Source: Streptococcus ruminicola
GTDB lineage: Bacteria; Bacillota; Bacilli; Lactobacillales; Streptococcaceae
Reading direction: 5' to 3'
Length of the DNA: 64,000 bases
Assembly (NCBI RefSeq): GCF_011387195.1
Contig: NZ_CP046919.1
Span: 62,001 to 126,000 of the forward strand
A program made the position numbers and the translations under genes. Below, one piece after another: positions 57,310-64,000 of this stretch; position 1 is the stretch's first letter; each line of letters starts with the position of its first letter. The notes beneath the pieces were generated by a model. It was not told the DNA's origin. It saw nothing but the letters and a program-made list of their open reading frames with translations, and ran no database searches.

Positions 57310-60300
57310 TTATTTTTTATTATTTTTAAAATCCAACTTAGGTTTATCACCTTCTTTTTTAATAAAGAATTTATTACCAAGAACATCAGTACGAACTTTA
57401 TAGATTGATAAATTAGATTTATTTAAACTTTTTAGACATTGCCCACCATTTGCAACATTACCAAATACTTTCATTAGTTCTTGTCCACCATCATATCTTT
57501 CTTTATCGTATGGTTTCAGCTCTACATAATGTTTGACATTTGGCATTGTTCTAGATAGAAAACGATATAGCTCTTCTTCACCACTCTCTGTATCTTTGAT
57601 TAAAATCAAATCATTTCGATACAAAGTAAATTTAAATTCTGAATTCTTGCCAATACCCTCTTTTACTTTTATCTCATCATATCTTTCTTGAGAAATATGA
57701 TATTTACCAGTTCCTTTTTCAAAGCTCAAGTCTGAATATTTTAAGCCCATTAATTCATATTTTAAGGTATCAGGATTAAAGTAAAGGTCAGCTCTCCAAG
57801 GATTCAAAGATTGCAACACAACTTCATTTTTACTACCTTTAGGAGTGATATCAATACAATTTCCCAATTTCTTATCATAATACTTAAGAGATTTAATAGG
57901 TGTGCCTTTTCCTTTTTTACTGTATTTGCAGATTAAGCCATTTTCTCTGCGGTACTCTTCAAAAGGATTACATTTGACATTTTTCTTACCATCTTCAGAA
58001 AGTTTTTCACTCGGATAATCTCTTAAAATTACTTCAATGACATTTTCCCAAGTTAACGGATCTTTTTGATACATCAAGAATTGTGTTTTATCTTTTTTGT
58101 ATCTTTTAATAAAAGCATCAAATCCATCTTGACTGTAGATATCTTTGATTTTTCCTAAAACATAAGTTTCTTCTTTTTTATCTTTTCCAAGCCTAGCTTT
58201 TCGAGTTGAATAGATAGTTGCATCTGAAACTTTTCGATTATATTTTGAATCTACTTGATAAGAGAATAAGATTTCATCTTCAAAAGCTTTACTTGAAATT
58301 GTATTAACAAATCCTTGATACGGTGGTTGGAAAACTAGTTCTTTGTAATCATCATCTGATACCGACAGAATCTCACCAGTCTCCTTGTTAACCACTTGAT
58401 TTTCACCATAATCTACAAACATTGGATTTTCTTGTTTTTGCCATAATTTCAATTGGCTTGAAGCAGCAATAATCAAAGCATCCACTGCATGATGGTGATA
58501 CGTTTCACGTGATTTGTCAATCTTCCATTTTCGACGAAGTTGTGACGTAAATTGACCTCTAATAACAGAAACTTTAGTATCTTTATCCAATTCTTTTAAT
58601 GCCGCTTGAATGCTATTTAAAACAACACGTGATGCATAACGAGTATCGACCAGATTACGCTCGATAAATTTCTTTTTAACTTCTATCTTATCGATATTTT
58701 CTGTTGTTAAAAGGTACTCACGTTTCTTCTTACCAATTCCTTTTTGATTCAGTACGTAATCTTTCATTTCTCTAAATGACCACGCTGCATCCATAGAATC
58801 GATAACTTGATAAGGGGTCTTTTGACCTTTTTCTTGGTTTGTCCAAGCATAAACTAAAACTTTATTAGCTAAACTGTCATCAAAAGAAAGAGATAGCGGT
58901 AAAATATGGTCGATTTCAAAGTTATTTGAATTATGTACCAAATCTTGAATTGAAATTGGTTTTCCCGAATACAAACAACGTTCACCTTGTTGATACCAAA
59001 GGCGAATTTTAGTTTTTAACTGCTTATTACCATGAAAAACACCATCAGGTAATTTATCAGTACCATTATAAAGATAAGCTGCTCGTTTTAAAGCATCTTC
59101 AACTTCTTTAGCGTTTTCCTTTTGCTTTTTGTCAATAAATTTCTTCTCATCATCAGCATTCTTATCTCGTGGCATTTCGATAACAATCTTGTCAAAATCA
59201 CCGTATTTCTTAACTGCTGCATTAATGATTTTTACTGTTTGGCTAACAGATTTCGCTACAACTGGATTATAAATTTCATCCGTAATTTCTTTTTCATTAA
59301 TCGTCTTGGTATTTTCTGATGACTTTTTATTAACTTTAAATTTCTCTAATCGTGTCAAAATTGTCATCTGTTCCTCAGATGTTGCGTACAATTCAGGAAT
59401 TAGTTCATTCATCAATTTAACTGAGAAACTATGCCATCCTTTATTAAAAGCAGAACTTTGATTTTTTCTGACATTTACAAGTTCTACAATTTGCTCTTCC
59501 GTAAATTGGTTTGGTAAATTACGTTTGATGGCATCCTCAATACCTTCACGTTCTGTATTAAGTGTTAAGATATCTGCTAATTTATCTAATGTTTCTCTTG
59601 ATAATTCATCAATATCAATCAAACTAAGATTAAATTTTAGTTTGCGATATGGTTCAAATGTGTGTAAATCTGGTTTTCCTTTATTATCTTCACGATAACC
59701 CTTGATATCATCTACACTACATTCTACAATCTTCGCTATTTCTTTTAATAATTTTGCAACACCTAAAGCCTTCGAACTTTTGGCAAAATCAACTAAATAA
59801 TGTTTTTGTTCAGTAGACAACTTACCTGTTTCAGTCGGCACTTTTAAATTATTTAAATCATTTAAAAAGTTATATTCTTGAGCAGTATAAGAAGCTTTAG
59901 AGGTTCTATATTCATCAGGATAAAATGTACATTTACCAATCAAAATACCAAAAATATTCTCAAGTGTTGTTCCATCTGTACGATAGCGTCCATAATCCGT
60001 ACGAGATTTTTCGTTACCTGGTCCATGATAATATTTTCGTTTTTGAGTTAAAATTTCAATATAATCTTCAATAAACTCATCAGTAATTTGCTTATTATAA
60101 TTTGATTGAGTTTCTAAAATTTTACGTGCTTCATTCTTGTAATCAGATGTTGAGAAAACATTGATTAATCGGTGAGCTTCACCATTTTCATCATACACTG
60201 TGAAGTTTCCACGTAATTGACCATATTTTTCTAGTCGTTCTAATTGAATTTGACCTGGTGTCATGTTCTTCAACAAACGACGATTTTCTTCAATAGATTT

Positions 60301-60702
60301 TGCATAATCTGAGCTGCCTGTTGAATCATCTTCTGCATCATCAAGATACGAGATACCACGTCTTTTTGCAATTGTTCGCAAAGCAGCAAATAATTCTTCA
60401 TTTGTTAATTGTTCCGATAAACCTTTAACACGAAGTTCATAGGGATTTAAATTTAGATTTCTAAAATCAGTTGAAATATCATATTTTTCAAATAAGTCAC
60501 GTACTCGTTTAACACGATGCTTTTTACGACGTGTTAAGCGTCTTGCACCACGAAAGCCTCTTCTTTCAGCATTATTCTCAGCATTTGCTGCCGAAAATAG
60601 TCGAGAGTTAGCATGAATAACCTTACCAGTTTTAGCTTCAATGATACCAACTCCAACAGATGCTACACCAATATCCAAGCCTAAAATTTTTCCATTTGTC
60701 AT
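57310..60702 (-). CDS. cas9: CRISPR effector nuclease Cas9, St1 type
   Basis: 1130 residues, close in length to S. thermophilus CRISPR1 Cas9. RuvC-I catalytic Asp10 (GLDIG), arginine-rich bridge helix (RGARRLTRRKKHRVKRVRDL, 51-70), recognition lobe to about 480, RuvC-II IVIEMPRD with Glu509, HNH centre EIDHILPLS with His599 and Asn622, RuvC-III HHHAVDALI, then the PAM-interacting C-terminus. All catalytic residues are present, so it should be active. The ATG follows GGAGAAGTAATAGTA. PAM preference cannot be read from sequence; related enzymes use NNAGAAW (family knowledge). Confidence 0.97.
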   Translation of the reverse strand: MTNGKILGLDIGVASVGVGIIEAKTGKVIHANSRLFSAANAENNAERRGFRGARRLTRRKKHRVKRVRDLFEKYDISTDFRNLNLNPYELRVKGLSEQLTNEELFAALRTIAKRRGISYLDDAEDDSTGSSDYAKSIEENRRLLKNMTPGQIQLERLEKYGQLRGNFTVYDENGEAHRLINVFSTSDYKNEARKILETQSNYNKQITDEFIEDYIEILTQKRKYYHGPGNEKSRTDYGRYRTDGTTLENIFGILIGKCTFYPDEYRTSKASYTAQEYNFLNDLNNLKVPTETGKLSTEQKHYLVDFAKSSKALGVAKLLKEIAKIVECSVDDIKGYREDNKGKPDLHTFEPYRKLKFNLSLIDIDELSRETLDKLADILTLNTEREGIEDAIKRNLPNQFTEEQIVELVNVRKNQSSAFNKGWHSFSVKLMNELIPELYATSEEQMTILTRLEKFKVNKKSSENTKTINEKEITDEIYNPVVAKSVSQTVKIINAAVKKYGDFDKIVIEMPRDKNADDEKKFIDKKQKENAKEVEDALKRAAYLYNGTDKLPDGVFHGNKQLKTKIRLWYQQGERCLYSGKPISIQDLVHNSNNFEIDHILPLSLSFDDSLANKVLVYAWTNQEKGQKTPYQVIDSMDAAWSFREMKDYVLNQKGIGKKKREYLLTTENIDKIEVKKKFIERNLVDTRYASRVVLNSIQAALKELDKDTKVSVIRGQFTSQLRRKWKIDKSRETYHHHAVDALIIAASSQLKLWQKQENPMFVDYGENQVVNKETGEILSVSDDDYKELVFQPPYQGFVNTISSKAFEDEILFSYQVDSKYNRKVSDATIYSTRKARLGKDKKEETYVLGKIKDIYSQDGFDAFIKRYKKDKTQFLMYQKDPLTWENVIEVILRDYPSEKLSEDGKKNVKCNPFEEYRRENGLICKYSKKGKGTPIKSLKYYDKKLGNCIDITPKGSKNEVVLQSLNPWRADLYFNPDTLKYELMGLKYSDLSFEKGTGKYHISQERYDEIKVKEGIGKNSEFKFTLYRNDLILIKDTESGEEELYRFLSRTMPNVKHYVELKPYDKERYDGGQELMKVFGNVANGGQCLKSLNKSNLSIYKVRTDVLGNKFFIKKEGDKPKLDFKNNKK

Positions 60703-60760
60703 TACTATTACTTCTCCATTTTTATTTAAGTAATCCCTTACATTTTACCCCTTTATAAAC

Positions 60761-60790
60761 TAAAAAACAAGCGCCATTGAGCGCTTGTCA
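60761..60790 (-). terminator. Terminator of ndk
   Basis: ACAAGCGC/GCGCTTGT stem around TCAATG with six T residues on the minus strand; it also insulates cas9. Confidence 0.85.
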
Positions 60791-60807
60791 GCTACTAAAC
60801 TATCAAA

Positions 60808-61224
60808 TTATTCCCCAAACCAAAGGGCGATTTCGCGTTCTACTGATTCTGGTGAATCTGAACCGTGAACGATGTTAAATGTTGCAGCGCCTTCAGCTGG
60901 TGCTTGAGCAAAATCACCACGGATTGTTCCTGGAAGAGCTTCTTTAGGGTTTGTTGCACCCATCATTGTACGCCAAGAAGTAATCACTTCTTCTCCTGAC
61001 ATAACACCAGCAATCACTGGACCACTTGTCATAAAGTCAACGATTAGTGGGAAGAATGGACGGTCAACCAAGTCTTCATAGTGTTTTTCTAACAACTCAG
61101 GAGTTGCCATACGCATTTCTAATTTTTCAATTTTGAAACCACGACGTTCAATACGTTTAAGTACTTCACCAACAAGTCCGCGTTTCACGCCATCTGGTTT
61201 AATCATAAAGAAAGTTTTTTCCAT
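60808..61224 (-). CDS. ndk: Nucleoside diphosphate kinase
   Basis: 138 residues; balances NTP pools by moving the gamma-phosphate through a phospho-histidine. The active site is NIVHGSDS with His120; the N-terminus [25 protein letters not shown] is the family signature. Length normal. Monocistronic with a strong terminator. Confidence 0.97.
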   Translation of the reverse strand: MEKTFFMIKPDGVKRGLVGEVLKRIERRGFKIEKLEMRMATPELLEKHYEDLVDRPFFPLIVDFMTSGPVIAGVMSGEEVITSWRTMMGATNPKEALPGTIRGDFAQAPAEGAATFNIVHGSDSPESVEREIALWFGE

Positions 61225-61341
61225 GTAAACAATCCAACCTATCTAACTAAAATAAATTCACTTTCAATTTTACCATAAAAGAAAACTTTTGAAAAACATT
61301 GGAAGTGATTTTCACTAAAGTTTTAGTTAGAATTTGAAACG

Positions 61342-61581
61342 TTAAACTTCCACAAATTCTACATGCCCGTCACAAGTACATAAAGTATCTAGATTACTCG
61401 GATCTGGTAAAGGCATTTTTTCAATATAATAAGTTTCTAATACTCCTGATAAAAACTCCTTAGCATTTCTTCTAGCTTCTTCCAAGTTATCACCCTGAGT
61501 TCCGCCAGCAAAATCAGGAAATTCTACCCAATACCTTCCATTAGCTTCGTTGTGAAAAATTGCTGGATAATTTTTAATCAT
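61342..61581 (-). CDS. HicB-like protein, solitary
   Basis: 79 residues. The partial RNase-H-like fold of HicB antitoxins is recognisable: YPAIFHNEANGRYWVEFPDFAGGTQGDNLEEARRNAKEFLSGVL. The ATG at 61581 follows AAGGAG. No DNA-binding C-terminal domain and no HicA toxin gene in the flanking 200 bases on either side, so it may be an orphan or a household relative rather than an active antitoxin. It lies 20 bases after a small membrane-protein gene. Confidence 0.8.
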   Translation of the reverse strand: MIKNYPAIFHNEANGRYWVEFPDFAGGTQGDNLEEARRNAKEFLSGVLETYYIEKMPLPDPSNLDTLCTCDGHVEFVEV

Positions 61582-61601
61582 TGTACTTCTCCTTATTGGC
61601 C

Positions 61602-61772
61602 CTAACTCACCAACCAGCCCCAGAAGAAGGGGAGGAGAAAGGCGATGATGCCGCAGATGACATAGGTGATGCGCAGCCATTTTTGCGAAATGTTAGAGGA
61701 TTTTACCCAAAATGTGATGGCAAATATCCACGCTACTGCAAACAGTAGCCAAAAATACCATGCAAATGTCAT
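61602..61772 (-). CDS. Small membrane protein, 56 residues
   Basis: ATG at 61772 overlaps the stop of the upstream gene (ATGA). Two hydrophobic helices (FAWYFWLLFAVAWIFAITFWV and ITYVICGIIAFLLPFFWGWL) joined by a short basic loop (KSSNISQKWLR). Very Trp/Phe-rich. Function unknown; operon partner of the TIGR01906-type protein. Confidence 0.72.
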   Translation of the reverse strand: MTFAWYFWLLFAVAWIFAITFWVKSSNISQKWLRITYVICGIIAFLLPFFWGWLVS

Positions 61773-62428
61773 TTTTCATCCTTTCTCTCGTTGTTTTTTA
61801 GGCGATGATTTAATTGCTTACGAGCTGTTGCGACTAAACTTAGCATCATCACTTCATAAGCTACAAAGAAAATGATAAAGCAATGCATGAAGTATTCTTC
61901 TGGTAAAACCCAGATAATCGGGTCAGTCGCTGGGTTAAAAAGCCAACTGCTATCACCAGGAAATAAGGCTTCATGAAAGAGAGTAAAGAATTGGTCAAAA
62001 CCAATCAAAAGCCCTGCTACTGCAATGACAATCGGTAAAAATGCAGCAAAGGTAAAAGTTCTTTGATGAAGAAAAAGTGATTTTTTAGCTCTGCTATTTT
62101 TCAAAAAACGCCAAGAAGGATATAGCAAAATCACAAAGACAGCTTGTGCTAAATGAAATAGATGCTTCACGTCGCCAAAATGCTTAAGCCCACTAGCTGA
62201 TGAAGGAAAATCAGGCATAGCTAGAGTGTGTGATAATGGATTCGTCAGATATGTCATCAAGACATTGAAGTTTTTTAAGAGGTCGTCTTTTGTAATGGTC
62301 ACTTGGAGAGTTAACTTGAGCCAATCAATCTCAAGAGGATAGATTAACCAAGCGCCGTAAATAGCTACTAGCACTGCAAAAGATAGAAGCCATAACCAAG
62401 TGCTAAAGGTCCAAATTCTATTTTTCAT
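61769..62428 (-). CDS. Integral membrane protein, TIGR01906 type
   Basis: 219 residues with about five membrane segments, separated by a loop ([44 protein letters not shown]) typical of the family found next to nagD in streptococci. Function unknown. The ATG at 62428 lies inside the end of the phosphatase gene (11-base overlap), so both are translated together. C-terminus basic ([11 protein letters not shown]). Confidence 0.85.
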   Translation of the reverse strand: MKNRIWTFSTWLWLLSFAVLVAIYGAWLIYPLEIDWLKLTLQVTITKDDLLKNFNVLMTYLTNPLSHTLAMPDFPSSASGLKHFGDVKHLFHLAQAVFVILLYPSWRFLKNSRAKKSLFLHQRTFTFAAFLPIVIAVAGLLIGFDQFFTLFHEALFPGDSSWLFNPATDPIIWVLPEEYFMHCFIIFFVAYEVMMLSLVATARKQLNHRLKNNERKDEK

Positions 62429-63191
62429 CAAAATTCCATTCGTCAAGGCTAGCTAGCACGTGGTCAGGTTTTACTGGAAGTGTTGGCACTTCTTCAGGTT
62501 TGGTAAATCCTGTTGTCACAAGTAAAGTAGCAATATCATTTTGAATTCCTGCCATGATATCTGTTAAGTAGTTATCTCCAACCATGATTGCTTCTTCTCG
62601 TTTAACGCCAAGAACATCCAAGGCTTTGTTCATGATAATAGCATTTGGTTTTCCGATGTAGACTGGTTTCACACGTGTAGCCACTTCCAAAAGATTGTTA
62701 ATGGCACCAGCTCCTGGCATCAAACCACGTTCCGTTGGAATGTTCAAGTCTGGGTTTGTTCCGATAAAGACAGCACCTTTTTGGATAGCTAATGTTGCTA
62801 CCGCTAATTTTTCATAGGTTAAATCAGTATCAAGTCCAACAACGACATAGGCTGGATTTTCAGTGTCTTCTACGTAACCCGCCTCAGCAATCGCTGTTTT
62901 CAAACCAGTTTCCCCAATCACATAAACAGTTTTGCCACGATTCAAATCATTCATGTAATCAATCGTTGCCATTGTTGCCGTGTAAATAGTGTTAAGAGGT
63001 GTATGAACGTTGAATTGTGTTGCCAACATTTCTTGGACTTTTTCAGGTGTACGTGTTGAATTGTTTGTCACCAAGACATAAGGAATTTGTCGTTCTTGAA
63101 GACGTTGAATAAAACGTTCTCCAGCTGGAATACGATCTTTTCCTTTATAAATTGTTCCGTCTAAATCAATCAAATAGCCTTTATAAGTCAT
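62418..63191 (-). CDS. HAD-superfamily phosphatase, NagD-like (YutF type)
   Basis: 257 residues. HAD motifs: nucleophile [14 protein letters not shown] (motif II), and GKPNAIIMN plus [14 protein letters not shown] (motifs III and IV), with the C2 cap in between. Substrate is probably a sugar or glycerol phosphate; not decided. The ATG at 63191 follows GGAGGAAAGA. Operon: phosphatase, TIGR01906 protein, small membrane protein, HicB-like. Confidence 0.9.
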   Translation of the reverse strand: MTYKGYLIDLDGTIYKGKDRIPAGERFIQRLQERQIPYVLVTNNSTRTPEKVQEMLATQFNVHTPLNTIYTATMATIDYMNDLNRGKTVYVIGETGLKTAIAEAGYVEDTENPAYVVVGLDTDLTYEKLAVATLAIQKGAVFIGTNPDLNIPTERGLMPGAGAINNLLEVATRVKPVYIGKPNAIIMNKALDVLGVKREEAIMVGDNYLTDIMAGIQNDIATLLVTTGFTKPEEVPTLPVKPDHVLASLDEWNFDEK

Positions 63192-63285
63192 TCTTTCCTC
63201 CATATATAGTAAATGACCTTTCAGGTAAGTTAAAAGGTCATTAAGTCTTACTTCTTTCCTTAATTATTTAAAAATAGCAGAGCGA

Positions 63286-64000
63286 TTATTTTTCTTTCCA
63301 TTCAATGCGTGCTTGAGCTCGTACCACACCTTGAGTGACAATTTCATGTTTGGTTGTCAAGCCATCACGTTCAACTCGTGACTTAATGTCATGGCCATAT
63401 TGAACTTCTTTCACATATTTCAAATTAATGTGGTGTGGAATGTATTTTTCCAAAAAGTTAACGTCTAAAACATCATACATCCATTCAAGGTATTTGCTGT
63501 TATTGACATGACCATTCAAATCAAGATCAAAGAAACGCACGTGGTAGAGAGTTTCTTCTGGATTTTCCAAGCCTTCATAACGAGGACCACGGTAAATTTT
63601 CTTCACTTTTTCAACTTGGTAAACATCGACAATATCATCGACAACAGGATGCACTTTGCGGGTGTCATAATCCATCAAGACAAAGGTCGAATGAATGGTC
63701 AAAATCTTCTCACCATCTTCGCCATAGACATTGAAATCACGGTAACAAAAGAGCTTGTTGTAAGCTGTTGGCACCGTCTCGATTACAATGTTTTCGGTAT
63801 ATTTAGGCAAGCGGTCGATCTCAATAGCATATTCTGTGATAATCCAGACAAGATTATAAGTTTGAAAAACATACTCGTCACTCATTCCAAGACTTAACGA
63901 TTGCTTGCCAGAAACCTGCAAAACAAGCGATAAGAGTTGTGATAATTTCATATTTTGATTAATATCACTTTCATAAAAAGGTACTTGATATTTTTCTTGA
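63286..64000 (-). CDS. Acyl-ACP thioesterase (cut by window edge)
   Basis: Hotdog-fold thioesterase that frees fatty acids from acyl carrier protein. About 238 residues are visible; the reading frame continues past the right edge (upstream of MKLSQLL it reads QEKYQVPFYESDINQN), so the start is missing. Family landmarks: VWIITEYAIEIDRLPKYTENIVIET and the second hotdog repeat VRFFDLDLNGHVNNSKYLEWM with the conserved Asn/His. A weak hairpin lies after its stop at 63206-63242. Confidence 0.9.
   Translation of the reverse strand, partial: QEKYQVPFYESDINQNMKLSQLLSLVLQVSGKQSLSLGMSDEYVFQTYNLVWIITEYAIEIDRLPKYTENIVIETVPTAYNKLFCYRDFNVYGEDGEKILTIHSTFVLMDYDTRKVHPVVDDIVDVYQVEKVKKIYRGPRYEGLENPEETLYHVRFFDLDLNGHVNNSKYLEWMYDVLDVNFLEKYIPHHINLKYVKEVQYGHDIKSRVERDGLTTKHEIVTQGVVRAQARIEWKEK

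Overview
This 64-kb window is a low-GC Gram-positive chromosome segment and almost certainly comes from a Streptococcus. The supporting signs are the rpsU/mscL/dnaG neighbourhood, the malQP/malR/malXCD maltodextrin cluster, an aroA-aroK-pheA-LCP run, an Rgg regulator with a short hydrophobic pheromone gene, and a type II-A CRISPR locus of the S. thermophilus CRISPR1 (St1Cas9) kind. The bovis/equinus group is plausible, but that is inference; no rRNA or tRNA gene is present to settle it.

Layout. 1-3.8 kb: 5' part of dnaG, mscL, rpsU, an alpha/beta hydrolase, a frameshifted flavin-oxidase-like gene, and a repeat-rich intergenic block. 3.8-7.6 kb: three paralogous amino-acid-binding lipoproteins around a PLP aminotransferase. 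7.7-16.7 kb: maltodextrin use (malP, malQ, malR, malX, malC, malD) with MalR-type operators inside the promoters. 16.8-25.2 kb: Nudix hydrolase, uvrB, glnPQ-type transporter with a GlnR box, rubrerythrin, and an ABC-F ATPase behind a leader ending in an intrinsic terminator. 25.2-34 kb: a 146-bp tandem repeat, obgE, small membrane protein, rsuA, two oppA paralogues, SulP transporter. 34-40.3 kb: many small accessory enzymes (ASCH, guanine deaminase, GNATs, epimerase, hydrolases, two broken).

40.1-45.5 kb is the most interesting accessory block. It is a decayed streptide-like (lysine-tryptophan cross-linked) radical-SAM peptide locus: shp pheromone, rgg, a shortened precursor ending in KGDGWK, a radical-SAM maturase reduced to its two ends, a translationally coupled MFS exporter, and a second MFS gene. 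Direct repeats of about 210 bp flank it, and scraps of neighbouring genes (rlmCD-like 3' end, GNAT) are scattered inside, which marks it as a rearranged insertion.

45.5-53.8 kb is conserved core (HIT, RlmCD-type methyltransferase, LCP protein, pheA, aroK, aroA, lepA). 54.0-60.7 kb is a complete type II-A CRISPR-Cas system, all on the minus strand: cas9, a tracrRNA with its own promoter, cas1, cas2, long csn2, leader promoter, and an array of 12 repeats and 11 spacers, two of the spacers identical. 60.8-64 kb holds ndk, a solitary HicB-like protein, two membrane proteins, a NagD-like phosphatase and an acyl-ACP thioesterase cut by the window edge.

Functionally the window combines sugar-polymer import and breakdown under MalR, amino-acid and peptide capture (GlnR- and possibly CodY-linked), aromatic amino-acid synthesis, phage defence, and remnants of peptide signalling. 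Several pseudogenes and repeats show ongoing gene decay.
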